Part shown: positions 1 through 8,802 of the stretch, piece by piece
How positions within the stretch are numbered: the stretch's first letter is position 1
Layout of the letters: every line of letters starts with the position of its first letter
Source of the DNA: Alphaproteobacteria bacterium
Lineage (GTDB): Bacteria; Pseudomonadota; Alphaproteobacteria; RF32; CAG-239
NCBI GenBank assembly: GCA_015062535.1
Contig: SUUK01000002.1
Location: 224,724 to 288,723 of the forward strand
DNA length: 64,000 bases
Direction: 5' to 3'
The notes under the pieces: model-generated
The model's database searches: none
Seen by the model: only the letters and a program-made list of their open reading frames with translations
Told to the model about the DNA's origin: nothing
Position numbers and translations under genes: made by a program

Positions 1-1572
1 GTTTACATCTGCTCCATGGAAAATATCTTTATGGATATCAAAGGTTTTGATTGGAGTTTTTCTTAGTTCTTTAATCTTTTTTCTTTCTTTATCAAGAAGT
101 TGGGAGCTTATTTTGGTATCATTTAGTTTTAGTGTTTCAATGGATTTAATAAATCTTTCATATATATCTAAGAAAGAAACATCCTCTGATGGAATTATAG
201 TTAAAATAAAGTTATCTATATTGTCGTTTGGATTTTTTCCTGAATGTATGCGGCTGGTGTCATGATGAAGTGATGGGGTAAACATAGTTGTTTTTATCTG
301 TTTATTAGGAGCTACATCTACAGTTATTGGGGCAGTAGTTAGGAAATGATATAAGTTTTTATGGTAATTGGGTTTGACTTTGTTATTTTCATCTAGTTTT
401 ATTCTGCCAAATACGCGGTATATTATATTTTTATCTAGATTGTATTGTTCACATTGATATAATAAATATTGTTCCATTCCTTCACACATAAGAGCTAGGT
501 TTACGTCATCTTTTTCTATCTGTTCTCGATATTTATATTTTTTGCCGGCTTCTATATCACTAGATTTTAGAATTTCTCCAGTTATTTTGTAATAAAAGTC
601 TTGTAGATATTTACTGGTTTGATATGAGTATTTTCCTGTTTCATCGCGGGCAACTTTTTGGAAATATATGCTGTTGCCTTCGTATTTTGAGCCATCTTTA
701 TTACTCGATATTAGATAGTTTATTAATTGAGGAAAAGGTCTTTTTTCTAATTTGTTTTTTTCCATATATTTTTTGAATAGATTAATTATTTTTTTGGCTG
801 TTTTACTTTTTGCATATGTGCCATTTTCTTTTGTTTCATCTTCTAAAATTTTAATAGCTTCGGCAGATGTTGGGTAATTTGAATTTTCATCTGCATAATC
901 AGCTTTGTGTATTGCACCATTAAACATAACTCTATCCATATAAGCAATAGGATATGGTTTAGGTTTGTCATGCTCTTTTAGGTCTACTTTATAACCTGGA
1001 ACAATTTGGTTTATAATATTTGTAGCTTGTTTTATTTTTTCGATATCGTCATCAGACATGGTAAATGATTTTGTTTGATAATCAAATTGGTAATTAAGAT
1101 TTTTGGGCATTTGTTTGAAATATTCTAAGGTTGTTGCAACCATATCGTCAAAATAGTTAGGATCTGATTGTTTTATAAATTCAAAAAAAGCACGAGTTTG
1201 GGCTAATGTTTCTTGTTTTGGTGCAGATGTTGAAAATAATAGGTTTTTTATATATTCTTTATCAATAGGTTTTCTTAAAGCTTGAAATTTATTTGTAACT
1301 AGTTTTTGAGCATATTTAGGATCATCTTTAAATATATTTGTCAAGGTAGTGGCAAGTTTAAGTGTATTTTTTATGTTGTTGTTTTGTTCTTCAGTAAGGG
1401 GATTTCTTTTTTGGTTTTGCTTAAAAAAATTTTGAGCTATATTTATATTTTCTTTTATTTCGTCAATAGATGTAGGGTTTGAGCTTGATAGGATTTGTTC
1501 AACTGTAATTAATGTTGAATGATATACCTCTAGTTGTCTAATTTCTTCTGGTGTTAGTGTTTTTTTAGCCAT
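1..1572 (-). CDS. Large protein of unknown function, C-terminus beyond left edge
   Basis: The reverse strand is open from an ATG at 1572 to the window edge, giving at least 524 residues without a stop. The start is preceded by AGGGAGA at a good distance. The protein starts MAKKTLTPEEIRQLEVYHS and is rich in Lys, Asn, Asp and aromatic residues, with no signal peptide, membrane segment or P-loop that I can see. The last visible residues include HGADVN, a string common in ankyrin-repeat loops, but one partial match is not enough to call repeats. The size and lack of recognisable domains could fit a large cytoplasmic or secreted effector-like protein. That is a guess; the function is unknown. Confidence 0.8.
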   Translation of the reverse strand, partial: MAKKTLTPEEIRQLEVYHSTLITVEQILSSSNPTSIDEIKENINIAQNFFKQNQKRNPLTEEQNNNIKNTLKLATTLTNIFKDDPKYAQKLVTNKFQALRKPIDKEYIKNLLFSTSAPKQETLAQTRAFFEFIKQSDPNYFDDMVATTLEYFKQMPKNLNYQFDYQTKSFTMSDDDIEKIKQATNIINQIVPGYKVDLKEHDKPKPYPIAYMDRVMFNGAIHKADYADENSNYPTSAEAIKILEDETKENGTYAKSKTAKKIINLFKKYMEKNKLEKRPFPQLINYLISSNKDGSKYEGNSIYFQKVARDETGKYSYQTSKYLQDFYYKITGEILKSSDIEAGKKYKYREQIEKDDVNLALMCEGMEQYLLYQCEQYNLDKNIIYRVFGRIKLDENNKVKPNYHKNLYHFLTTAPITVDVAPNKQIKTTMFTPSLHHDTSRIHSGKNPNDNIDNFILTIIPSEDVSFLDIYERFIKSIETLKLNDTKISSQLLDKERKKIKELRKTPIKTFDIHKDIFHGADVN

Positions 1573-1891
1573 TTTTTATCTCCCTGATTTCGTAAATATT
1601 AGCATAAAAGAGAGAGTATGTCAACAAAGATTGTTTAAGAGATGATTATAAAAAAGTACTTAAAAAGTACTTTTTAGAGAGAGGGGTAGACTTTTTGAGG
1701 TACCATACATACATTGGCTTTCTCTTTTAGAACATCAGAAATTTTGACTTTTATATTAAAACCAATGGGGGTAATGTTTGTGTATTAGCATCGATAAATA
1801 GTAGAGTTAAGGGATTGTTCTAATTTTATTGACTTAAGGTGTTTTTTATGATATATCTAGGGTATATTGGAGATTAAGAAGGAGATTAAAC
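1573..1891. promoter_or_regulatory. Divergent intergenic region with a tandem palindrome
   Basis: This gap lies between two divergently transcribed genes and must carry both promoters. At 1651-1675 the 11-mer AAAAAGTACTT occurs twice in a row, the second copy forming a perfect palindrome AAAAAGTACTTTTT. It could be an operator or a weak bidirectional hairpin. I see no clear RNA gene. Confidence 0.35.
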
Positions 1892-2473
1892 ATGGTTAGT
1901 ATTGTTCCGATTGTTACAGCAACAGCGGCGTTAAATACTGCAGCAATGGCGAGGATTGTACAACTTAGAAATAATCCAGAATACAGAAAAGCTGTTGCAG
2001 AGGTAAAAAGAGTAGAAATTATGGCTCGTCTTAAGGAGCGTGAAGAAATTTTAGCTTATTACTATAATCAAGCTTTTTTAGAAATTGCAGAAGATATAGA
2101 TGAGTCTAAAACAGAGCATGAAAAAAATGGTTTTTCATATGAGCGTAGATATTTTAATGCAAAGGGCAATCTTTTGGTTAAGGAATCAGGTTGGAGTGCG
2201 ATTATGGATGAAGAAGTAACAACAGAGTTATACTCACCTAAATCAGGAGAAAAGATATTTTCCAATCGTTGTTATTCCGATGGGGTACATGAAATTATAG
2301 ATATTAATCGTTATAAAGATGGTGTTTGTGATACAGAAGAATTATTAAAAGAACATGCTCAGAAGCTAAAGAGAAAACAAATAGAGGAAGAAAAACAAAA
2401 GCATCTTGCTAAACGAAGACTTGCTAGGATGAAAGTGAAAAAATTTTTAGGAATAACAAAATCTTCTAGATAA
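1892..2473 (+). CDS. Hypothetical protein, 193 aa, basic coiled-coil C-terminus
   Basis: The ATG is preceded by AGAAGGAGA, a strong ribosome binding site. The N-terminus (about residues 3-22) is hydrophobic and Ala-rich, but it ends in charged residues and is not a clear signal peptide. A middle part with YERRYFNAKGNLLVKE looks beta-rich. The C-terminus from about residue 145 is highly charged (Lys, Glu, Arg) and probably helical or coiled coil. I recognise no family. It converges with the glycosyltransferase at 2496 and seems to be a stand-alone gene. Confidence 0.7.
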   Translation: MVSIVPIVTATAALNTAAMARIVQLRNNPEYRKAVAEVKRVEIMARLKEREEILAYYYNQAFLEIAEDIDESKTEHEKNGFSYERRYFNAKGNLLVKESGWSAIMDEEVTTELYSPKSGEKIFSNRCYSDGVHEIIDINRYKDGVCDTEELLKEHAQKLKRKQIEEEKQKHLAKRRLARMKVKKFLGITKSSR

Positions 2474-2495
2474 AAAAGTTTTGTTTTTTATGATT

Positions 2496-3446
2496 TTAAC
2501 GAAAATATTTTAAGCATAGTTTTTGGAATTTTTCTAAATCCTCTTTATTTTTTATTGAGCGCACTTCTGCTCTAATATCTCTGGAATTTATAGGGTTGAT
2601 TAGTTCTTTCCATTGTTGCTTTTTTTCTAAAGTTAGACTTGAGTTTTCTAAATATTCTAGTATGTCTTTATATATGTATATTCTATTAAAATCAGTTTGA
2701 CGTGTTACTTGTTTGTTTTTAGTAGGTTTTATACGGTAATAGTAAATAGCTAGAGGAGCTATTGCGATTTTATCCGTATTTATTAAGGCTAATGTTGTGA
2801 AGTATGCATCTTCAATACTAGATTTATGGTGGGTGCTTTTTATGTTATATTTTTTTAGAAAGTCTCTTTTATAAAGTTTATTCCATTGAGCCCATCCCCT
2901 GTTATTTTTGTAAATTGAGCGACTGTCTTCAATTATTTTTGTTTTGTTTATTCCTGTAATAAAAAATCCTTTTGATTGTCCAGTTAGTATTACAGTTGGT
3001 GTAGCTGAAATATCAGTTTGATGTTTTTTTGCTACACGATATAGTTCATTAAAATAATGTTTATTAATGTAGTCATCGCTATCTACAAAGCCGATATATT
3101 TTCCTTTTGCTTTTTCTAGTCCTAAGTTACGAGCTTTGCCAACCCCTTGATTGGTGGTGGTGTAAACTTTTATTGATTTATGTTTTTTTGCATATTCTTC
3201 AAGTATTTTTAGGGAGTTATCAGTTGAGCCATCATTTATAAATATGAATTCTATATCTTTTAGGGTTTGATTCAATAAGCTTTCTATACAAGGCTTTAGA
3301 TATTGTTCTGTGTTATAAACTGGGATAATTACGCTAACTTTTGGGGTGTTTTTTAAAATTAAGGCTAAATATATTATAAGGCATAATATAAGGGCAAATA
3401 TTACAAAAAATAATTTTTTGATATATCTTTTTTGTGAGGTTTGCAT
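2496..3446 (-). CDS. Membrane-anchored family 2 glycosyltransferase
   Basis: A GT-A fold glycosyltransferase that probably transfers a sugar from a nucleotide-sugar donor to an envelope polysaccharide or glycolipid. Residues 10-30 form one hydrophobic segment that anchors the enzyme in the inner membrane. The catalytic domain follows at once with VSVIIPVYNTEQYL and the FINDGSTDNS donor-binding motif. The metal-binding DXD-like motif is in FVDSDDY. The C-terminal third is less conserved and probably sets acceptor specificity. The N-terminal anchor is uncommon but not rare in this superfamily. No other sugar genes are beside it, so the product cannot be inferred. Family assignment is firm; the substrate is unknown. 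Confidence 0.9.
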   Translation of the reverse strand: MQTSQKRYIKKLFFVIFALILCLIIYLALILKNTPKVSVIIPVYNTEQYLKPCIESLLNQTLKDIEFIFINDGSTDNSLKILEEYAKKHKSIKVYTTTNQGVGKARNLGLEKAKGKYIGFVDSDDYINKHYFNELYRVAKKHQTDISATPTVILTGQSKGFFITGINKTKIIEDSRSIYKNNRGWAQWNKLYKRDFLKKYNIKSTHHKSSIEDAYFTTLALINTDKIAIAPLAIYYYRIKPTKNKQVTRQTDFNRIYIYKDILEYLENSSLTLEKKQQWKELINPINSRDIRAEVRSIKNKEDLEKFQKLCLKYFR

Positions 3447-3634
3447 TGTTTTTCCTTAATTGCTGTAAAATTTTTTATTGTTGCGGTTTAGTATATGAGT
3501 TAAAGATTAAATAAGTGTAAAGTAAGTTATATTGATATGCATAGGTTTAAGTAATTTTTATTTACAGATGCCCGCCTTATCCTCCTTGTCAAACTCACTT
3601 TGTCGTGAGTTCTCATCAACTTTGACTAGCCATT

Positions 3635-3660
3635 AAAAAACCACCCATTTGAGGGTGGTT
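3635..3660 (-). terminator. Rho-independent terminator, duplicated copy
   Basis: Stem AACCACCC/GGGTGGTT followed in the leftward direction by a run of U. It is the copy belonging to the truncated tRNA-Trp repeat. Confidence 0.75.
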
Positions 3661-3821
3661 GTTTAATGGCAGGGGCAGTAAGATAGACCTTCGCTTTTTT
3701 TTATAAAAAAAAACTCGGTCGCTTCGTCGGATATGCCTAAAGGCACCGGCGTTCTTCCGCCCGCCTTATCCTCCTTGTCAAACTCACTTTTGTGAGTTCT
3801 CATCAACTTTGACTAGCCATT

Positions 3822-3847
3822 AAAAAACCACCCATTTGAGGGTGGTT
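3822..3847 (-). terminator. Rho-independent terminator of tRNA-Trp
   Basis: Eight-bp stem AACCACCC/GGGTGGTT with a 6-nt loop and a U-run in the leftward direction, starting 7 bases past the tRNA CCA end. The flanking GCCATTAA and TTAATGGC can extend the stem into the tRNA 3' tail. Confidence 0.85.
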
Positions 3848-3853
3848 GTTTAA

Positions 3854-3929
3854 TGGCAGGGGCAGTAAGATTCGAACTCACGACACTCGGTTTTGGAGAC
3901 CGATGCTCTACCAACTGAGCTATACCCCT
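3854..3929 (-). tRNA. tRNA-Trp (CCA anticodon)
   Basis: Read on the minus strand, the gene starts AGGGGTA and folds into a full cloverleaf: acceptor AGGGGTA/TGCCCCT, D-arm GCTC...GAGC, anticodon stem TCGGT/ACCGA with loop CTCCAAA giving anticodon CCA, and T-arm GTGAG/CTTAC around TTCGAAT. Discriminator G and the CCA tail are encoded. It has its own terminator. Confidence 0.97.
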
Positions 3930-4021
3930 AAACTGATTGAATGTTTCATCCAATCGCTTGTTCTTGATACACGTTTAGAAATAATAAATCAAGTGTTTTT
4001 TATACTTGTCGATAAAATATA

Positions 4022-4366
4022 TTAATTCTTACGTAATTCTGCTGCTGTGTTCCACATCTTTTCTAAGTTGTAGAAGTCACGAACCTCTGGGCAGAAAATG
4101 TGTACAATAACATCAAAGGCATCTATTAATACCCAGTTAGCTTTTTCTTCGCCTTCTGATGATGCACTATAACCATTTTGTTTAAGTTCATATTTTACTT
4201 TGTCTGCAAGTGATGCTACATGACGATTTGATGTACCGCTTGCAATTACCATATAGTTTGCAATTGATGTTTTGCCTTTTAGGTCTATAGTTACTAAGTC
4301 TTCGGCTTTGTTATCATCCAAAGTTTTTTCTATCAATTCTAATAATTTTTGAGTTGTATCTGACAT
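4022..4366 (-). CDS. rsfS: Ribosomal silencing factor RsfS
   Basis: A 114-residue Iojap/RsfS protein that binds ribosomal protein L14 on the large subunit and blocks joining of the small subunit when nutrients are low. The family pattern is visible: TSIANYMVIASGTSNRHVASLADKV is the conserved core (split here as TSIANYMVIASG and TSNRHV), followed by EGEEKANWVLIDAFDVIVHIF and the EVRDFYNLEKMW tail. Length is typical. It lies 19 bp after obgE on the same strand; the obgE-rsfS pairing of ribosome-maturation genes is common. The start has AGGAGAAA upstream. Confidence 0.96.
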   Translation of the reverse strand: MSDTTQKLLELIEKTLDDNKAEDLVTIDLKGKTSIANYMVIASGTSNRHVASLADKVKYELKQNGYSASSEGEEKANWVLIDAFDVIVHIFCPEVRDFYNLEKMWNTAAELRKN

Positions 4367-4385
4367 AAATTTCTCCTTGATAATC

Positions 4386-5462
<1,077 letters not shown>

Positions 5463-5497
5463 TTAAAGATATGTTGTTAATAGCTTTTTTGAAAAAT

Positions 5498-5522
5498 AAA
5501 GGGGATGATTGCCACCCCCTTA
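5498..5522 (-). terminator. Hairpin between rpmA and obgE
   Basis: In the leftward direction AAGGGG/CCCCTT forms a stem followed by TTTATTTTTC. It would end or attenuate rplU-rpmA transcription before obgE. Confidence 0.65.
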
Positions 5523-5543
5523 TTATTTTTATTTGAGTGCTTA

Positions 5544-5801
5544 TTACTCAGCTGGAATAACAGATACGTATGTTCTGTCATTTGCTTTTGTTTTGAACTC
5601 TACTTTACCTTCTGCTGTTGCGAAGATTGTGTGGTCTTTACCCATACCAACGTTGTTTCCTGGGTGGAACTTTGTACCACGTTGACGGATAATGATATTT
5701 CCAGCGATAACAGATTCACCACCGAATTTCTTTACACCTAAACGACGTCCAATAGAGTCACGTCCGTTTGATGAGCTACCGCCTGATTTCTTATGTGCCA
5801 T
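5544..5801 (-). CDS. rpmA: 50S ribosomal protein L27
   Basis: L27 is 85 residues here and starts [16 protein letters not shown], the conserved N-terminus that reaches the peptidyl transferase centre. There is no N-terminal extension of the kind cleaved in Firmicutes. The rest ([32 protein letters not shown]) matches the family throughout. It follows rplU by 20 bp with ribosome binding site AGGAGT and is the second gene of the rplU-rpmA pair. Confidence 0.98.
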   Translation of the reverse strand: MAHKKSGGSSSNGRDSIGRRLGVKKFGGESVIAGNIIIRQRGTKFHPGNNVGMGKDHTIFATAEGKVEFKTKANDRTYVSVIPAE

Positions 5802-5821
5802 TTTTAATAACTCCTAGTTAA

Positions 5822-6121
5822 TTATTTACACAAATCGGTAATTTTTACGATTGTGATGTTTTGTCTGTGACCATTTTTACGACGGTAGTTTTGTCTTCTC
5901 TTTTTCTTGAAAACAATAACTTTTGCGTCTTTTGCTTGTTTAACAATGGTGCCTTTTACACTAGCACCAGCAACTAATGGAGTGCCGATAACGTCATCCA
6001 TAGCTAATACTTCGTTAAAAATAACTTCGCTTCCAGCGTCGCCAGCAATTTTTTCAATTTTGATAACATCATTTGATGCTACTTTGTATTGCTTGCCGCC
6101 TGTTTTAATTACTGCATACAT
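5822..6121 (-). CDS. rplU: 50S ribosomal protein L21
   Basis: L21 binds 23S rRNA in the early large subunit. MYAVIKTGGKQYKV is the canonical N-terminus. The ATG at 6121 is chosen over a GTG three codons upstream because the GTG lies inside the likely ribosome binding site AGGTGA. The C-terminal basic motif KKRRQNYRRKNGHRQ is conserved. It is first in the rplU-rpmA pair, so the promoter must lie in 6122-6227. Confidence 0.97.
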   Translation of the reverse strand: MYAVIKTGGKQYKVASNDVIKIEKIAGDAGSEVIFNEVLAMDDVIGTPLVAGASVKGTIVKQAKDAKVIVFKKKRRQNYRRKNGHRQNITIVKITDLCK

Positions 6122-6227
6122 TTTTATCACCTATTTTATAGATTTAAACATAACTTTTTTGAGCAATATACATAAGAATTTTTATGAGTCAATAAGAATC
6201 TGATGTAAAATTTAAAAAAAATTGATT

Positions 6228-6740
6228 TTATTGGTTTTTTAGTCGTCTATATAATCTTGGATGTATGAAATCGCCTTGCCAAATGCCTCTTTTATTTAAT
6301 TTGGCTTGTTCTTGCTCTTTTTGATAATTACTTTCGAGATAAGCTATGGCGTAACCAGATAAAACCATTTCTTTGTTAATCTCTATATCGTTTGCGTAAC
6401 AAGTGCATAAATCTCTGCCGTATTGGTCTTTGGAATGAGAAATGCAAGTTATGGTTTTATCTTTGATTAGTTGTTTTAAGAATTCTTTTGATTTATTGCC
6501 ACAGTTGTATTTTTTATTTTTATCTGTTTTGCAAGATTGCATGTATTCTGGAGCATCAATACCTGTTAGACGTATTCTTGTGCTATTTATTTCTAAACTA
6601 TCGCCGTCTACAACTTTTACTTGATATGAAGGGGCTTTTATCTCATTTTCTTTGGCACTTAGCGCACTTATTAATGGGATAACAAAAGTAAATAAAAGTA
6701 TTGCATATGGTGTGTATATTTTTGACAATTTTCTTTCCAT
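6228..6740 (-). CDS. Secreted or membrane-anchored thermonuclease-like protein
   Basis: A staphylococcal-nuclease-fold protein of 170 residues, likely cleaving DNA or RNA outside the cytoplasm. Residues 9-29 are a hydrophobic export or anchor segment. The SNase core follows: VVDGDSLEIN (metal-binding Asp), RIRLTGIDAPE with the catalytic Arg and Glu region, and KDQYGRDLCT with the second Arg. Four or more Cys are present between and around these motifs (QSC, YNC, TC, CTC), which suits an oxidising periplasm. No ribosome binding site is obvious before the ATG, so the start is less certain. It is divergent from the lipoprotein at 6808. Confidence 0.88.
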   Translation of the reverse strand: MERKLSKIYTPYAILLFTFVIPLISALSAKENEIKAPSYQVKVVDGDSLEINSTRIRLTGIDAPEYMQSCKTDKNKKYNCGNKSKEFLKQLIKDKTITCISHSKDQYGRDLCTCYANDIEINKEMVLSGYAIAYLESNYQKEQEQAKLNKRGIWQGDFIHPRLYRRLKNQ

Positions 6741-6807
6741 TGAAATAGTTTAGTTATATTTTTATCATAAATAGTATATACTTAAATTTTATTAAAGGTT
6801 AGTTAGC

Positions 6808-7944
6808 GTGAAAAAAATATTTTTTAAGCTTTGTGTGTGTGCTGGAATTTTGGGATTAGTTTCTTGTTCTAGTTATGTGGTTGATGATGAAGTATATTTT
6901 GCTCCTGAAGTTGAAGATGATATAGCTCTTGAGAGCAATACTATGTATATGAATAATCCTTTGGCTGATGCTAAAGTATTTAATAAGAGAGTTCCTGAGC
7001 TCAATTCTTTGCTTGTTTGTCGTGATAAACAATGCGCTCCTGCTGAACTTTCTACATCTAAGCAATATATTTTTAATGCGCTTGCTCATTTGGTAGATAA
7101 TAATAGTGATGCAACAGCTTTGCTTTGTGAGGCAAATCCTCAAGCTCATGTATGTGTTAATCCTTATTTGACTATTCCTGCAAAAATTGGTGTTACTCCT
7201 GGTTATGTTTTCTTTGATGGTGTAAAAGTAATTGATGCTAGCCAAGTAAAAGGAAAAACAGCTCTTAATTTGGTTTTAGGATATAATTTAAGTTATAATG
7301 GTCAGACTCCATATGTTTGCAAACCAGATAGAGCAATGTTGTATGTAAAAGATAACAACAATATTGTATTAAATGGCAATGGTTTTGGTTGTGATATGAC
7401 AAGCCAAGGCGTTACAACAATTCGTATAATGTTTAATATCGATTATATTGATTTGGATTATGGATATCTTGGTGGTTATTACTCTATTGGTATGAGTGGT
7501 CCGGCTTATGGTGGTGGTTCAGGTTATGCTATGATTAGATTGCCAAATGATGCTCATCCACTAAATCCTGTTTTGAAAGCACCTGAAGAAGTTAAAGTAA
7601 AAGAAGAAGTTAAGAAACCTGTTGTTAAACCAGAAGTTAAGACAGAAATGTTAGCAGACCAAGCAAAAGAGGTTGAAGACGTTGTTGATGCTGTTAAAAA
7701 AGAGGCAGAGGAAAATGCTGTGAAAGTTAAAGATGATGTTAGCAGGTCTTTGAGTAATGCAAAAGTTAACCCAAATGTTGAGCCTCTTATTTATGGTAGT
7801 GCAAAGAACTCATCAAATAAGAATAACGAAATTATAATTAATCCAGATGAAGAAGATGTCCCTCTTATTGATGATGAACCGGAAGATGGTTATTATGGAT
7901 ATGAAGAAGTCTATGTTGAAGATTTGGATGAATATATAAAATAA
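6808..7944 (+). CDS. Lipoprotein with acidic, repeat-like C-terminus
   Basis: Begins with GTG after AAAGG. The signal peptide ends in a lipobox, GLVSC, so the mature protein would be lipid-anchored at about Cys20. The middle of the protein has several Cys in pairs (CRDKQCAP, LCEANPQAHVC, CKPD, CDM), which suggests disulfides and a periplasmic location. From about residue 265 it becomes low-complexity: VKEEVKKPVVKPEVK, then KEVEDVVDAVKKEAEE, then a strongly acidic tail. This could be an extended spacer or a surface for cell-envelope binding. I recognise no family for the folded part. Confidence 0.85.
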   Translation: MKKIFFKLCVCAGILGLVSCSSYVVDDEVYFAPEVEDDIALESNTMYMNNPLADAKVFNKRVPELNSLLVCRDKQCAPAELSTSKQYIFNALAHLVDNNSDATALLCEANPQAHVCVNPYLTIPAKIGVTPGYVFFDGVKVIDASQVKGKTALNLVLGYNLSYNGQTPYVCKPDRAMLYVKDNNNIVLNGNGFGCDMTSQGVTTIRIMFNIDYIDLDYGYLGGYYSIGMSGPAYGGGSGYAMIRLPNDAHPLNPVLKAPEEVKVKEEVKKPVVKPEVKTEMLADQAKEVEDVVDAVKKEAEENAVKVKDDVSRSLSNAKVNPNVEPLIYGSAKNSSNKNNEIIINPDEEDVPLIDDEPEDGYYGYEEVYVEDLDEYIK

Positions 7945-7971
7945 AAATTAACAATTATGTTTTATTATAAA

Positions 7972-8003
7972 GGGGCTTCAGATTGGTGTTTGAAGCTCTT
8001 TAT
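7972..8003 (+). terminator. Terminator-like hairpin before adk
   Basis: GGGCTTCA/TGAAGCTC with one G-T pair, then CTTTATAT. The U-run is poor, so it may only be partial. Confidence 0.5.
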
Positions 8004-8031
8004 ATTGGAAATGATATAGGAAGTGGATAAA

Positions 8032-8685
8032 ATGAATAAGAAATTTGTGATTGCGTTGATTGGCGCTCCTGCTTCTGGTAAGGGCTATATAGCAACGTGT
8101 TTAAGAAATGAATTAAAAGAAAAATATGGATTTAATGATGAAGAGATTGCCAATCTTTCTGTTGGTGAGATGATTAGAAGAGAAAAGAAAAATGGTACAC
8201 CTTTAGGGATAAAATTGGCTCAAAATATGAAAGAGGGCGGTCTTGCTCCAGACTATATGGTTAATGATATGCTAGTTGATGAGTTAAAGAGAGTTAATGC
8301 ACGAGTTTTAATTTTAGATGGATATCCTAGAACAGTGTGTCAAGTTAGAGAGTTTGATAAATTGATGAAGAATTTTGATAGTGCTGTTGTATTTAGAGAT
8401 ACTCCAAAAGAGCTTATTTTAGAGAGAGTAAAAGATCGCAGAATTTGTGAAAAATGTGGTATGGCTCACAATGTTGGTGATGGTGTTTGCGAGTGTGGTG
8501 GAAGACTTGTTAAACGTCGTGATGATAGAGTTTTGCCAGAAAGACTTGCAGAATACGAAGAAATGACAAAGCCTGCAGTTGTTGAACTTAAGAAAGAGGG
8601 AAAGAACTTCTTTTGGTATGAGGGAACAGCAGAAGGTTGCGATATTGCAAAAGATTTTTTAGCAGATAATAAAAAATATTTGTAA
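8032..8685 (+). CDS. adk: Adenylate kinase, divergent, zinc-finger LID
   Basis: Interconverts ATP plus AMP with two ADP. The P-loop is GAPASGKG rather than the common GPPGSGKGT. DGYPRT (usual DGFPRT) and RRDDRVLPERLAEY carry the conserved catalytic arginines. The LID domain has a CEKC...CEC cysteine set that can bind zinc. At 217 residues it is standard length. In many bacteria adk follows secY in the spc operon; here it stands alone between two terminators. The ATG at 8032 is preferred over GTG at 8023, which lies directly beside the AGGAAG binding site. Another NMP kinase role is possible but less likely. Confidence 0.85.
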   Translation: MNKKFVIALIGAPASGKGYIATCLRNELKEKYGFNDEEIANLSVGEMIRREKKNGTPLGIKLAQNMKEGGLAPDYMVNDMLVDELKRVNARVLILDGYPRTVCQVREFDKLMKNFDSAVVFRDTPKELILERVKDRRICEKCGMAHNVGDGVCECGGRLVKRRDDRVLPERLAEYEEMTKPAVVELKKEGKNFFWYEGTAEGCDIAKDFLADNKKYL

Positions 8686-8690
8686 GAATA

Positions 8691-8717
8691 AAAACCGGAG
8701 CTTTAATCCGGTTTTTT
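8691..8717 (+). terminator. Rho-independent terminator of adk
   Basis: AAAACCGGA/TCCGGTTTT with a 7-nt loop and a following T-run. Confidence 0.9.
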
Positions 8718-8745
8718 GTGTGTTAAGTAAATAAATGAAAGATAT

Positions 8746-8776
8746 AAAAAAGAGGAGTTGTTGCTCCTCTTTTTTA
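8746..8776. terminator. Bidirectional terminator between adk and pnp
   Basis: AAAAAGAGGAG/CTCCTCTTTTT around a 6-8 nt loop. With A-run on one side and T-run on the other it can stop transcription from both convergent genes. Confidence 0.85.
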
Positions 8777-8802
8777 GTGTTTGGGTAATTAAACTATTTG
8801 AG

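Larger units (their letters stand above)
3571..3870. repeat. Tandem duplication of tRNA-Trp 3' end plus terminator
   Basis: Two near-identical blocks, 3571-3683 and 3760-3870, differ by a 2-base indel. Each contains a hairpin region, a strong leftward terminator and the last 13 bases of the tRNA-Trp acceptor/T-arm (AGGGGCAGTAAGA on the plus strand). Only the second block continues into a complete tRNA gene. The first is a remnant in which the tRNA sequence breaks off inside the T-arm. About 76 bp of unrelated sequence lies between the blocks. The layout resembles an att-site scar or a tandem duplication at a tRNA 3' end. No integrase gene is nearby. Confidence 0.85.

Noticed and set aside
47..265. 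Small hydrophobic plus-strand gene at the left edge
   Set aside because: The opposite strand is a continuous 524-codon frame with a proper start, so this is its shadow.
3571..3929. Prophage or island in tRNA-Trp
   Set aside because: Only 76 bp lie between the two tail copies and no recombinase is near; at most a scar.
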